From a virus: a stretch of 37,880 bases of DNA. The notes below the pieces were generated by a model. It was not told where the DNA came from, did not search any database, and saw nothing but the letters and a program-made list of their open reading frames with translations. The position numbers and the translations under genes were made by a program. This document shows positions 1 through 6,999 of this stretch, one piece after another. The stretch is taken from IMG/VR virus record IMGVR_UViG_3300048833_000141, positions 1-37,880 of that record, one strand, 5' to 3'. The stretch's first letter is position 1, and the number at the start of each line of letters is the position of its first letter.

Positions 1-33
1 AGCGCAGCGCCCGACCTGCCACAATCTGCCTGA

Positions 34-126
34 GCCTCGATGGTGAAATTGGTAGACACAGCGGACTTAAAATCCGCCGCTTACCCGAAAGGGGGCGTAC
101 CGGTTCGACCCCGGTTCGAGGCACCA
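34..126 (+). tRNA. tRNA-Leu (anticodon UAA), prophage integration site
   Basis: A complete class II tRNA. The acceptor strands GCCTCGA and TCGAGGC pair, the anticodon loop is CTTAAAA with anticodon TAA, and there is a long variable arm, a T loop TTCGACC, discriminator A and an encoded CCA. Its 3' end from position 105 is the attL core. The prophage regenerates the tRNA 3' end, so the gene should stay functional in the lysogen. Confidence 0.97.
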
Positions 127-127
127 C
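105..127 (+). other. attL: attL core (23 bp, tRNA-Leu 3' end)
   Basis: The 23 bases covering the T-arm, acceptor 3' strand and CCA of tRNA-Leu recur exactly at 37754-37776. Integration into a tRNA 3' end next to a tyrosine integrase is a standard arrangement. Confidence 0.93.
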
Positions 128-268
128 GTCAAGATTTTGATTGACGCGCACAAAACGTCAAACAGCCTCATTCATAGGCAAACCGCCCCCGTCTGAATCG
201 GTATGATTGCGCCAGCGAATCAAAGCGCGTCAATTTTCCCCCCGAATTTCTCACGGACGGCCCCCCGG

Positions 269-1246
269 ATGGCAACCCCCCGAAAAACAGCGCAGGGCAC
301 TTGGCGCGTGCAGATCGAGGTGCGCGGTGTGCGCGACTCGTTCACCGGCCCGACCAAGCGCGATGCCGCCGAATGGGCCGCGCGGCGTGCGACAGAGATA
401 CGCACGCAGGCCACGGCCAGGCCGGGCAGCCTGAAAACGCTGCGCGATGCGCTGCGCGAGTACGCGGACAAGGTGAGCCCGACCAAGCGCGGCGAAGCCA
501 AGGAGCTGCTGCGGCTGGCGGCATTCGAGCGGCAGGGCTTGCCGGTGGATCGCAGGTTGTCCGAGGTGACGACCGCCGACCTGGTGCGCTGGCGCGACTC
601 TCGGCTGGCGATCAATGCACGCGGTTCGGTGCTGCGCGACATGACGTTGCTGAGCCATGTATTCGAGGTGGCGCGGCGCGAGTGGCAATGGATCGATGCC
701 AATCCTATGCGCGACGTGCGTCGGCCTGCTGAACCTGACCACCGCGAGCGTGTGATTGCGGGCTGGGAGATTCGCCGGATGCTGCGCGCGCTGGGCCACG
801 GTGGGCCGGTGCGCTCAGTGTCTCAAGCGGTGGCGATGTGCTTTTTGGCGGCGCTGGCCACGGGCATGCGGGCGGGTGAGCTGTGTGGGCTGCGCTGGGA
901 TGATGTGCGCGCCGACCATGTTCGGCTGCTGGTCACGAAAAACGGCAGTGCGCGCGATGTGCCGCTGTCACCCTACGCGCGGCGGCTGGTGGCCCGGCTG
1001 CGCGGCTGGGACGCCGCGCTGGTGTTTGGGCTGCGCAGTCAGACGCTTGACGCGCTGTTTCGCCGCGCGCGCGACCGCGCTGGTCTGGCTGGGTTTTCGT
1101 TTCACGATTCGAGGCACACAGCGGCCACGCGCATGGCGCGTAAGCTCGATGTGCTGGATTTGTGCAAGGTGTTCGGGTGGCGAGGCACCGGCCAGGCGCT
1201 CGCCTACTACAACCCGACGGCTTCACAGATTGCGGGTCGGTTGTAG
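269..1246 (+). CDS. int: Tyrosine recombinase / phage integrase
   Basis: Catalyses site-specific recombination between phage attP and the tRNA-Leu attB. Counting from a possible upstream ATG at 203, the catalytic Arg is R223 in TGMRAGE, the HxxR motif is H301-R304 (HDSRH), and the nucleophile is one of Y335/Y336 in YYNPTAS near the C-terminus. The N-terminal part (GTWRVQIEVRG) looks like an arm-binding domain, followed by a SAM-like core-binding domain. The ATG at 269 (MATPRKT) is preferred because family members usually start like this; neither site has a clear ribosome binding site. It lies directly beside attL and reads inward. Confidence 0.93.
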   Translation: MATPRKTAQGTWRVQIEVRGVRDSFTGPTKRDAAEWAARRATEIRTQATARPGSLKTLRDALREYADKVSPTKRGEAKELLRLAAFERQGLPVDRRLSEVTTADLVRWRDSRLAINARGSVLRDMTLLSHVFEVARREWQWIDANPMRDVRRPAEPDHRERVIAGWEIRRMLRALGHGGPVRSVSQAVAMCFLAALATGMRAGELCGLRWDDVRADHVRLLVTKNGSARDVPLSPYARRLVARLRGWDAALVFGLRSQTLDALFRRARDRAGLAGFSFHDSRHTAATRMARKLDVLDLCKVFGWRGTGQALAYYNPTASQIAGRL

Positions 1247-1248
1247 CC

Positions 1249-1261
1249 GAGAACGGTTCTC
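1249..1261. repeat. Odd palindrome just after the integrase
   Basis: GAGAAC-G-GTTCTC is a perfect 6-bp inverted repeat around one base, directly after the integrase stop. The rest of 1262-1372 shows no gene. It holds a T-run but no convincing terminator stem. The 9-mer CGGTTCTCG also occurs next to the attR core at 37749-37757, so an integrase or excisionase arm site is possible but speculative. Confidence 0.35.
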
Positions 1262-1372
1262 GCCGTCGGGTTTGCTGGTTTTTTATCTGCAAAAGTTTTT
1301 GGAATCAACGGCTTGCGCCATCGGCGCCAGAATATCCCGCAGGGCTTGCGGTATATATTGCGTTAGGCAGCA

Positions 1373-1597
1373 TCAGACCACCACCTTCAAGTCGTCCAAC
1401 TCCAGGTTGTCAGCGTCGAAAAAGTCCCGGTCATCGCGCCGGATGTACTTCTCGGCAATCTCTTCCACCGCCCGGTCGTATTCGCGGCCTTTCAGCGTGT
1501 CGAGCTTGGTTTCCATGGCGCGGTATTCCGCCTCGCTCACCTCAACCTCGCGCTTGTAGGCCACGCGCTCGCTCACTAGGATTTCAATGACTGGCAT
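1373..1597 (-). CDS. Small phage protein, last gene of the left early operon
   Basis: A 74-residue acidic protein beginning MPVIEILVSERVAYKREVEVS. I do not recognise the family. The start at 1597 is chosen because AAAGGAAC lies just upstream of this ATG, while the open frame further upstream overlaps the next gene. It is rich in Asp and Glu, with a predicted amphipathic helix (EAEYRAMETKLDTLKG) and no signal or membrane segment. It is the gene nearest to the integrase but convergent with it. Confidence 0.6.
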   Translation of the reverse strand: MPVIEILVSERVAYKREVEVSEAEYRAMETKLDTLKGREYDRAVEEIAEKYIRRDDRDFFDADNLELDDLKVVV

Positions 1598-1640
1598 AGT
1601 TCCTTTCTGTCGGTAGTGCCGAACTCTTAAATCGACCGGA

Positions 1641-1778
1641 CTAGCGCCGGTCATTGAGGGTGTTGGCTGCAATCTCCGCCCGTGCTTTTTTTGTCGCGGT
1701 TTGGTGAATCGAAATCATCGCCATCACAACAGCCCAGGCCAGCCCAGTTGCGATATGGCCAAACCACCATTTAGTCAT
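1641..1778 (-). CDS. 45-residue single-pass membrane protein
   Basis: The start ATG overlaps the stop of the upstream excisionase-like gene in an ATGA junction, which argues for translational coupling. The protein has one hydrophobic segment (HIATGLAWAVVMAMISI) followed by a basic, polar tail (KKARAEIAANTLNDRR). A longer open frame through this region overlaps the upstream gene antiphase and is not credible. The function is unknown. Small membrane proteins in early operons may act in exclusion, but nothing here shows this. Confidence 0.55.
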   Translation of the reverse strand: MTKWWFGHIATGLAWAVVMAMISIHQTATKKARAEIAANTLNDRR

Positions 1779-2011
1779 CGCCCACCCTCCCACTGGATCA
1801 CATCCGCCAGCAGCCACTTGCCGCGCGATGGCTTGGCAAGATGCCCAGCCTTGTTCATGCGGTCGAACGTGCTCAGGCTCACACCCAATCGGGCCGCGTA
1901 TTGCTCGCGCGTGAGGCGTGTTCCCATCGCTTGCGCCAGGGTTGCCAGGGTTGCCTGCTGCGCCTCGAACGCGCGGCGCAGTGCGCTCAGTTCTTGGGCG
2001 ATGTCGCTCAT
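1775..2011 (-). CDS. Excisionase-like DNA-binding protein
   Basis: A 78-residue protein with a helical N-terminus and a winged-helix-like segment: TREQYAARLGVSLSTFDRMNKAGHL, then a basic KPSRGKWLLADVIQWEGGR wing and end. This layout (recognition of a start site, then a trait like R-x-K-W-x-x-x-D) is typical of MerR-like excisionases and DNA-binding proteins of the AlpA/Xis type. Its place near the integrase supports a role as recombination directionality factor. That role is inferred and it could be a regulator instead. It overlaps its neighbours by ATGA on both sides. Confidence 0.6.
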   Translation of the reverse strand: MSDIAQELSALRRAFEAQQATLATLAQAMGTRLTREQYAARLGVSLSTFDRMNKAGHLAKPSRGKWLLADVIQWEGGR

Positions 2012-2226
2012 TTTTCAAGCCTCAATATCTTTTCCAGTAGGCCCGCCCTAGCATCTACTCGGGCCTTTTCTATAGCGCCATCAATCGCGTTATAAAAGTG
2101 CTGCGCCGCAGCAAGACTTGGCATTTGCACTTTGGTTTCGTTGTGCGTGTCGAGGAAGTAAGTGGCCGTCCCGTTTTCGCCGCCGCTGCCATCTTGCTCC
2201 CATCGCCATAGGATTTTGTTAGTCAT
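2008..2226 (-). CDS. Hypothetical phage protein, 72 aa
   Basis: Begins MTNKILWRWEQDGSGGENG. The first half looks beta-rich, while the second half is helical with Ala, Glu and Lys (AAAQHFYNAIDGAIEKARVDARAGLLEKI). I recognise no family. It is coupled by ATGA to the downstream excisionase-like gene and starts within 4 bases of the upstream stop. Its coding status rests on this tight packing and a full-length frame. Confidence 0.6.
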   Translation of the reverse strand: MTNKILWRWEQDGSGGENGTATYFLDTHNETKVQMPSLAAAQHFYNAIDGAIEKARVDARAGLLEKILRLEK

Positions 2227-2516
2227 GGCTTCCCCTTGATGCCGTGGGCAGCTTCACCATGGCGCAGCCCGTTAATGAAATCCGCACGCTCTATTTGGCT
2301 TACCGCGTCATAGCCAGCCTTGGTCAGCAGCTCACTTACGAGCGTAGGAGTGAGCGGTTGCTGTGGCTGGGGTGCTGCCAGTGCTTCGCGCAATACAACG
2401 CAAGTCTCCTCGGCCAAGCCCATGCTCTTGCCTGATAGTTGCGGTGTGTCGCGGCGGATGTTTGACAACAAGCCCTCCAGCGCCTCAAGTGCCATCTGCA
2501 TTGCTTCTTTGCTCAT
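2223..2516 (-). CDS. Hypothetical phage protein, 97 aa
   Basis: Starts MSKEAMQMALEALEGLLSNI, a helical N-terminus commonly seen in small phage proteins. The ATG at 2516 is chosen because AAAGGATGTGAC lies directly upstream; further upstream the frame overlaps the 44-residue gene. The middle is rich in Pro and Gln (AAPQPQQPLTPT), followed by a segment ending in GIKGKP. No catalytic motif is visible and the function is unknown. Confidence 0.62.
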   Translation of the reverse strand: MSKEAMQMALEALEGLLSNIRRDTPQLSGKSMGLAEETCVVLREALAAPQPQQPLTPTLVSELLTKAGYDAVSQIERADFINGLRHGEAAHGIKGKP

Positions 2517-2517
2517 G

Positions 2518-2652
2518 TCACATCCTTTCAAACCAGCAAGGCGGTTTGTTTTTGATCCAGTAGGGGTTTTGCTCAAACGTGATGTATGGGCGGTTGCGAT
2601 GGATTTGAAAATGGTAGGCACCAAAGCGCCAGTTGATGATGCAGTCGCTCAT
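2518..2652 (-). CDS. 44-residue aromatic-rich phage protein
   Basis: A short gene with a complete frame from ATG 2652 to TGA 2518. The start overlaps the upstream stop as ATGA. The product is rich in aromatic and basic residues (INWRFGAYHFQIHRNRPYIT, then NPYWIKNKPPCWFERM). The downstream gene's ribosome binding site lies inside its last codons. The packing and coherent composition support it as real. The function is unknown. Confidence 0.6.
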   Translation of the reverse strand: MSDCIINWRFGAYHFQIHRNRPYITFEQNPYWIKNKPPCWFERM

Positions 2653-2936
2653 TTGGTGTCCTTCATGGCTGCGCTGATGGCTGCGTCAAGATCACCCATG
2701 TTGTCCGGGCAAACGTCGTAAAAAAAGCAGTTAAGTTCAGTGGCTCCGTTAAGTTTTGTACCGAACCCACAGTTATCAACAATCCACCTATACCGATCCG
2801 CATCAACACGCAGCTTCCCGTTCTCAGCATTTAGTGCGCAAAGCTCAGCAACAATCTCCGCATACACAAGGCTTGGTGTGTTGCGCTCGATGTAGCCCAA
2901 GGCTGCGTTAAAGGCCAATGTTCTATCCATGTTCAT
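2649..2936 (-). CDS. Hypothetical phage protein, 95 aa
   Basis: The product begins MNMDRTLAFNAALGYIERN and has the stretch KLRVDADRYRWIVDNCGFG. The DADRYRW-type motif is frequent in small phage proteins of unknown role. Either the ATG at 2936 or the one at 2930 could be used; both lie in the end of the upstream gene. No known catalytic or binding residues are recognised. Confidence 0.62.
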   Translation of the reverse strand: MNMDRTLAFNAALGYIERNTPSLVYAEIVAELCALNAENGKLRVDADRYRWIVDNCGFGTKLNGATELNCFFYDVCPDNMGDLDAAISAAMKDTK

Positions 2937-3087
2937 TCGTCCCCTTCAAAATCTCCCGCTCGATCACCTCAATGCCTGTCACAAGTTGATCGTGCAAATA
3001 GTCGGGCAGGGTTTTGCCCTCCGCAAAAGACCACGATTCAAGTGCTGATAGCAGGCGCATCAGCTGCAGCAGTTCAGGCGTTGTCAT
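2923..3087 (-). CDS. 54-residue hypothetical phage protein
   Basis: Frame ATG 3087 to TAG 2923. The product starts MTTPELLQLMRLLSALESWS and continues with an acidic, helical segment ending VIEREILKGTNEHG. It overlaps the downstream gene by a few bases and begins inside the last codons of the dUTPase-fragment gene (ATGACA overlap), consistent with coupling. It looks fully alpha-helical and has no known motif. Confidence 0.55.
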   Translation of the reverse strand: MTTPELLQLMRLLSALESWSFAEGKTLPDYLHDQLVTGIEVIEREILKGTNEHG

Positions 3088-3233
3088 TTGCCGGTGCTCC
3101 CAAAGCCACCGTCGCCGCGCTCTGTGATGCTGAGCTGCTCGGCCACTTCAAATTCGACGCGCGGCACGGCAATCAGCAGCGCCTGTGCGATGCGGTCGCC
3201 GGGGCTGGCGAAGTATGTGCAGAGGGGTTTCAT
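3084..3233 (-). CDS. Stand-alone dUTPase C-terminal fragment (49 aa)
   Basis: The 49 residues contain the last two conserved motifs of trimeric dUTPases: GDRIAQALLIAVPRVEFEV (motif 4 region) and ERGDGGFGSTGK (motif 5, the arm that closes over the nucleotide). A normal dUTPase is about 150 residues; motifs 1 to 3, including the catalytic Asp, are absent. In this frame the upstream sequence is the shadow of the MazG-like gene. The ATG at 3233 lies 2 bases past that gene's stop. It may be a deletion remnant kept in frame, or a mini-gene whose product works with another protein. Confidence 0.72.
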   Translation of the reverse strand: MKPLCTYFASPGDRIAQALLIAVPRVEFEVAEQLSITERGDGGFGSTGK

Positions 3234-3234
3234 G

Positions 3235-3654
3235 TCAGTACGCCTTACCACCAGCAGCCACGCGGGCTTCGGGCTTGTGATCGGGCCGATGGGCATTGAA
3301 GGCCATCTTCTCTGCGATAGCGCCGCCCATGTCCAGGCCCAGCGCACCAGCGAGGTCTGCAATGCGGATCACGGCGTCTGCCAGCTCAACCTCAACCATG
3401 GAGCGGTGCGGCAGCTTGTCGTCCATGAGGCCCTTGCGATGGCCCTCCATGGCTTCGCTGACCTCGGAGTGGATCAAGCACAGCTTTTGGGACACGAGGG
3501 CGCCAGCCAGCAGCCGTTCGGCGTCGTTAGCAGGATCGCGGATCACCAGCCGCAAGTCGCGTTTGTCGTTCTTCCACCAGCCTGCGCTTGCGCTGGCTTC
3601 GTGGCATACGTTCATGAGGTAGTTGCCGCAGTGTTCGGCGTGTTTGTCGGTCAT
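3235..3654 (-). CDS. MazG-like nucleotide pyrophosphohydrolase
   Basis: A 139-residue all-alpha protein. The helix with KLCLIHSEVSEAMEGHRKG carries the ExxE pattern (HSEVSEA) of the all-alpha NTP pyrophosphatase superfamily, and the second metal-binding pattern is VEVELADAVIRIADL (ExxD). These enzymes hydrolyse NTPs or dNTPs to the monophosphate and pyrophosphate, so a nucleotide-pool role fits. GGAGC lies upstream of ATG 3654. The dUTPase fragment follows immediately, so the two may belong to one nucleotide-sanitation unit. Confidence 0.8.
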   Translation of the reverse strand: MTDKHAEHCGNYLMNVCHEASASAGWWKNDKRDLRLVIRDPANDAERLLAGALVSQKLCLIHSEVSEAMEGHRKGLMDDKLPHRSMVEVELADAVIRIADLAGALGLDMGGAIAEKMAFNAHRPDHKPEARVAAGGKAY

Positions 3655-3702
3655 GATGAATAGCTCCGTGGGATAAATTTCATGTGTTGCTCCTTGTGTG
3701 TT

Positions 3703-4194
3703 TCAGACGCCCATGCCAAGCGCTTGGCGGACTTCAGCGGTGCCCAAACCTTGGCTGCTGCTGAGCAATTGGTCGAGCTCAAGTGCGCCCATTGCGAGGC
3801 TCATGGGGTGCAGGTGGGGCATTAGGCGGTCGATGGCGTCTAGCCCGGCTATCACGGCGCCGCGCTGCATTTCGAGTTGGCCGGGAGAGTCGGCAATGTC
3901 GCCCAGGGCGCCGGCGGTGCCGGCCAGAATGCGGGCTTCGGGCGAGCTTTCCAGGCCATGGGCGCGCGCTGCGTGGGCGACCACATAGACCAGCCGCCCG
4001 GCGCTGTTGCACACCTTGGCTGCTTGGCCGCCTGCGAATGCCTGCAAATTGCTCTCAAGCCTCAGGCTCTCTACCTGGCCGACGATCTGCGCTTTGATGA
4101 TGGCCTCCTTGACTGGGTTGACGGACTTGTGGCGAGCGCGCTGCCAGTCGGTTTGCCGGGCGCGGCGGCGGGCGTAGGGGGTGGTTTTTTTCAT
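3703..4194 (-). CDS. Hypothetical phage protein, 163 aa
   Basis: Begins MKKTTPYARRRARQTDWQRARH, a strongly basic N-terminus that may bind nucleic acid. The rest is helical and Ala/Leu-rich (GRLVYVVAHAARAHGLESS, then LDAIDRLMPHLHPMSLAMGA). The start at 4194 is preferred to an upstream frame extension because it follows the previous stop by 2 bases and has GGAG about 12 bases upstream. I do not recognise the family. Confidence 0.65.
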   Translation of the reverse strand: MKKTTPYARRRARQTDWQRARHKSVNPVKEAIIKAQIVGQVESLRLESNLQAFAGGQAAKVCNSAGRLVYVVAHAARAHGLESSPEARILAGTAGALGDIADSPGQLEMQRGAVIAGLDAIDRLMPHLHPMSLAMGALELDQLLSSSQGLGTAEVRQALGMGV

Positions 4195-4196
4195 GG

Positions 4197-4520
4197 TCAG
4201 ATCAACTCCATCTGGCCGCGTGGGCCGGTGGTCATGAGGCGGTAGTACAGTGGGCAGCATCCCCATCGAGGCGTGTCGAATTCCCATTGGTCTTTCCAGA
4301 CGCCTGGCAATACTCGGCGCAGGCCGCGCATCCAGCTGTGGTTTTGGTGGCCGTCTTTGATTGGTTGTCCGCCGGCCTGCCCCCAGCGCTCAAGCTTCAA
4401 GCCCTCGCGACGGTCGTCGTCGTCGGGCGGGTAGACCTCGATCACGCGCAGGCAGTAGCCGTATCCCATGCCCACAGGCCTCAAAAATGCGCCAATTGGT
4501 GGCGGTTCATGGGCTGTCAC
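4197..4520 (-). CDS. Hypothetical phage protein, about 107 aa
   Basis: The protein has PPPIGAFLRPVGMGYGYCLR near the N-terminus, an acidic PPDDDDRREGLKLERW segment and a Trp/Tyr-rich end (WEFDTPRWGCCPLYYRL). A GTG at 4520 is the likely start, since an ATG further on would remove part of the conserved-looking N-terminus; TTG at 4535 is also possible. Many Trp and Tyr residues suggest a folded soluble protein. The function is unknown. Confidence 0.55.
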   Translation of the reverse strand: MTAHEPPPIGAFLRPVGMGYGYCLRVIEVYPPDDDDRREGLKLERWGQAGGQPIKDGHQNHSWMRGLRRVLPGVWKDQWEFDTPRWGCCPLYYRLMTTGPRGQMELI

Positions 4521-4524
4521 GCTG

Positions 4525-4818
4525 TCACCCCGCAATGCGATTGCGCACGCTCACGGGAAACGGGTTGTGTGCGCTGGGGCCGTTGCCCAGCTGCGGCAGG
4601 GCGCCGGTCTCGGCTTGCAGAAAGTTGCTGTGGTCTGCGCCGGTGGCTTTGATGTAGTCCACCTCCACGCGGGCGGTGTCCACCAGCACGCCGGCCACCT
4701 GGGCGACGGCGCGGGCGCGGTCTGGCTCCATCGGGTTTTCTCGGTCGCGCAGGCTGGCGAGTGTTTCCATGAGGTGGGAGCGCAGCTCGGTCATGTGGGG
4801 GGTATTGGCGGGATTCAT
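4525..4818 (-). CDS. Conserved small phage protein, 97 aa
   Basis: The segment LRSHLMETLASLRDRENPMEPDRARAVAQVAGVLVDTARVEVDYIK is a helical pattern I know from many proteobacterial prophages, with no assigned function. It starts as ATGA over the preceding stop. The C-terminus (QLGNGPSAHNPFPVSVRNRI) is probably disordered. Confidence 0.68.
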   Translation of the reverse strand: MNPANTPHMTELRSHLMETLASLRDRENPMEPDRARAVAQVAGVLVDTARVEVDYIKATGADHSNFLQAETGALPQLGNGPSAHNPFPVSVRNRIAG

Positions 4819-5436
4819 GCGTTGGCCTCTCTGGCTTGTTTGTTGATGCGGTTGACCTGGCGGGCGATGGCGCCCTTGAGTTGGTAAAGGCTGGCCATTT
4901 CGGGGGAGCGAAGGGCGGCGCTGTTGCGGCGGGCGTGTTCGGCGCGGGTGATGCAGTCGAGCCGGTCCAGGGTGATTTCTTCAAGCACGGTGGTTTTCAT
5001 TCCGGCCTTGAAGACGACGAGCCAGCCTTTTTTGACCGGCCCGTTGGCGGCTTCCCAAACGATGCGGGTCACCGGCGTCCAGCGCATGTAGTTCGGCCCC
5101 GCGTTGTCGCTGGTTTTGCGCTCCAACCGTTTTTCTTTTTTGCGGTCGGTGACGATTCGATAGGTTCCCACAGGCTTCCATGCGTGCGGGCGCCTGGCCC
5201 GGCTTAAACTGGGTGGCGCGCATGGCCTCGGCTTTCTGGCCGCGCACGATGCGCCCGCTGCGCTCGCTGCGCATGAATTCGGCGCTTTTGCGAATGGCCA
5301 GGCTGGTCGCTTTTTGGTGCACGCTGCCAGGCGCGCGGTTGAGCAGCTGCCCGACCACGGCCGTGCTGTGGTGAGGGTAGAGGCGGCGCAGCGCGTCTAC
5401 TTCGGCGGGGGTCCATGGTCGGCGGGTTTGCCTCAC
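4815..5436 (-). pseudogene. Frameshifted HTH/HNH-like phage protein
   Basis: The first part, from GTG 5436 (GTGA overlap with the upstream gene), encodes a SANT/GcrA-like helix-turn-helix segment: RPWTPAEVDALRRLYPHHST, then QLLNRAPGSVHQKATSLAIRKS, ending FKPGQ. The second part continues in another frame with RPHAWKPVGTYRIVTDRKKE and ends in EHARRN...LYQLKGAIARQVNRI. In intact phage homologues these two parts form one protein of about 200 residues. The frames join perfectly if one extra G in CAGGCGC (near 5193) is removed. The C-terminal part alone could still start at 5171. Confidence 0.72.
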
Positions 5437-5705
5437 AGGCTGGAGACCGGGTTGATGCTGCCGTGGCAGCTCAGCCGGTGGCAGGTGAGCGCGCCGGTGA
5501 TCTGGTTGCGCCAGACCTGGCTGCTGCTGCCGCAGCCGGGGCATGCGGGCAGATCGCGCCCGTAGGCCTTGCGGGTGCGCTGGATGATTTCCAGCGCGGC
5601 CTGCTGCGCGAGGCTGCAGGGCTCGCCGCGGGCCGGCGTGTAGTCGCTGTCAACTTGCACGCTGCTGTTGGGCATGTCGGTGAGGGTGAGGTGAACGGTG
5701 GGCAT
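5433..5705 (-). CDS. Zinc-binding small phage protein
   Basis: About 90 residues. It has a CPGCGSSSQVWRNQ knuckle followed by LTCHRLSC, i.e. two Cys pairs spaced about 18 residues apart, typical of a zinc ribbon. The first half (VHLTLTDMPNSSVQVDSDYTP) looks beta-rich. The ATG at 5705 is taken; a TTG at 5729 that overlaps the upstream stop is an alternative. It may bind nucleic acid, but this is inference from the zinc ribbon alone. Confidence 0.65.
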   Translation of the reverse strand: MPTVHLTLTDMPNSSVQVDSDYTPARGEPCSLAQQAALEIIQRTRKAYGRDLPACPGCGSSSQVWRNQITGALTCHRLSCHGSINPVSSL

Positions 5706-5725
5706 GGTGGTCTTGGTGGGTGGGG

Positions 5726-6163
5726 TCAAACGATGGGCGAGCCGTCAAGATTTGTGATGCGGCCGTCGCGCCAGCGCAGCCTGAAGCCCACGCGGCTGGG
5801 GAGGTTGAAGGCCTGAAAGCGGTCGGGCGGGAGGCCTGGGTTGGGCTGCAGCTCGGTGCCGGCGTAGTGCGCATCCATGCTCGGCACGTAGCGCTCGGGC
5901 TTCGTTTCGCTTCTGGTCTCGCTGGCCGGCGGGCCGAATTTGTAGAGCCTGGCTTGGGCCTTGCCGCCGGCGCTGCAGATCACGCGCTGGCCCAGCAGGT
6001 TGCCCACGGCGTGGCGCACGCTGGCCGCCTCAATGCCGGTCTGGTCTGCGATCTGTTGCACGCCGGTGCCGCGACCGAGCGCGGTGGCGTCTTTGATGGC
6101 GGCGATGACCCGGGCGCGCACGCTTTGCGGTGGTCGGGTTTTGGGCAGGTGCAACGGCTTCAT
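5726..6163 (-). CDS. Winged-helix DNA-binding protein, 145 aa
   Basis: Residues 15-75 hold a winged helix: VRARVIAAIKDATALGRGTG, then VQQIADQTGIEAASVRHAVGNLLGQRVI, with a wing GGKAQARLYKFG. The HTH is MarR/LexA-like in shape. The C-terminal half (LPPDRFQAFNLPSRVGFRLR, then DGRITNLDGSPIV) is beta-rich and of unknown role. The ATG overlaps the upstream stop (ATGA). It may be an early transcription regulator or a replication accessory protein. Confidence 0.62.
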   Translation of the reverse strand: MKPLHLPKTRPPQSVRARVIAAIKDATALGRGTGVQQIADQTGIEAASVRHAVGNLLGQRVICSAGGKAQARLYKFGPPASETRSETKPERYVPSMDAHYAGTELQPNPGLPPDRFQAFNLPSRVGFRLRWRDGRITNLDGSPIV

Positions 6164-6471
6164 GCGCCACCGCCAAACTGTTTGGCTGCCCAAAGCAAGG
6201 CCGCGGTGATGGCGCCCACCACCACAGCAGCAAACAGCCACAGGCGGACCTCTGCCCAGGCGTTGATGGGGGCAATGCCTTGGTCTTCGTCGTATGGCGG
6301 CAGATGCCAGGCTGGCGGCACGGCGGGGCGCTCTTCGATCTGGCCGGCGACCATGCGGGCGTGGCTGCCCTCAAGGTAGGCGCCGTCTACCTGGTGGTGT
6401 TGGCCGAGCAGGCGCCGGGCGCTGGCGGTGCCTTCGCTGGGCGGCTGGCCGGCGCGGTGCCGGTTGGTCAT
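6160..6471 (-). CDS. C-terminally anchored small membrane protein
   Basis: 103 residues. The first 75 are polar, with a Pro-rich stretch; residues 78-98 form a hydrophobic helix (LWLFAAVVVGAITAALLWAA) close to the C-terminus, so the bulk should lie in the cytoplasm. It is coupled by ATGA on both sides. I recognise no family. Superinfection exclusion is one possibility but nothing in the sequence proves it. Confidence 0.6.
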   Translation of the reverse strand: MTNRHRAGQPPSEGTASARRLLGQHHQVDGAYLEGSHARMVAGQIEERPAVPPAWHLPPYDEDQGIAPINAWAEVRLWLFAAVVVGAITAALLWAAKQFGGGA

Positions 6472-6860
6472 GCTTCGCCCCCGGTGGCTTTGGTGATGGC
6501 GTCGTGTGCTTTGCCTCGTGCCTCGCTGTCTTTGATCGTTGAGGGCGTTTTGGTGAACTGCTTCACCATTTCTTGCAGCGCCTCCAGCAGCTCAGGCGCG
6601 GCAGCGATCAGGCGGGCGTTTGCAAGTGCCATTTCTCGGCTTTCCTTCTCGTTTTCGTCGAAGTAGTCGGCCTCCACGTTCACAATAGATTTGCAGCCTC
6701 TGATTTGGCCCCGCGTGACGTTACCGACAGGTATGCCTGACATAACCTCAAAGGTTTCTTCTTCTAAAAGTTCTTCCGTGATTTCGTCGGGTGTCATCCC
6801 TTCTTCGAGCGCCGCCCGCTCTTGCCAGATAAACCAGGGGCCATGTGTGTGTTTGCTCAT
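6468..6860 (-). CDS. Conserved phage protein of the HTPGPW / AAPELLEAL type
   Basis: The N-terminus MSKHTHGPWFIWQ and the C-terminal ANARLIAAAPELLEALQEMV are hallmarks of a very common family of small phage proteins with no proven role. Between them is an acidic stretch (TPDEITEELLEEETFE). The ATG at 6860 directly follows the previous gene's stop, so the longer upstream frame is not used. Confidence 0.75.
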   Translation of the reverse strand: MSKHTHGPWFIWQERAALEEGMTPDEITEELLEEETFEVMSGIPVGNVTRGQIRGCKSIVNVEADYFDENEKESREMALANARLIAAAPELLEALQEMVKQFTKTPSTIKDSEARGKAHDAITKATGGEA

Positions 6861-6861
6861 G

Positions 6862-6999
6862 TCAGCTCCAGAGCAGCAGGGCGGCGATGCAGGCGGCATA
6901 GACCACGGCCAGGGCCACGCTGCGGGGCGATGCGAAGCGGGTGCGGCGCGCGGCGGCGCGCAGATTGGCGCAGGGGTAATGCTGGCGGTGGGCGCTCAT
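6862..6999 (-). CDS. 45-residue membrane protein
   Basis: The start ATG overlaps the upstream stop (ATGA at 6996-6999). The basic N-terminus (RQHYPCANLRAAARRTRF) is followed by one hydrophobic helix at the C-terminus (VALAVVYAACIAALLLWS). The longer open frame around it is antiphase to a neighbour and is rejected. The function is unknown. Confidence 0.5.
   Translation of the reverse strand: MSAHRQHYPCANLRAAARRTRFASPRSVALAVVYAACIAALLLWS

Noticed and set aside
220-799. Minus-strand open frames opposite the integrase
   Set aside because: Antisense to conserved integrase codons, with low-complexity composition; no support for expression.
1362-1368. Integron attC-like core GTTAGGC
   Set aside because: A single 7-mer without the paired core site or an imperfect palindrome; chance match.
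4981-5544. Full-length 187-codon minus frame as one protein
   Set aside because: The first part upstream of 5436 overlaps the zinc-ribbon gene in another frame, and the last part is the out-of-frame version of the real C-terminal domain.
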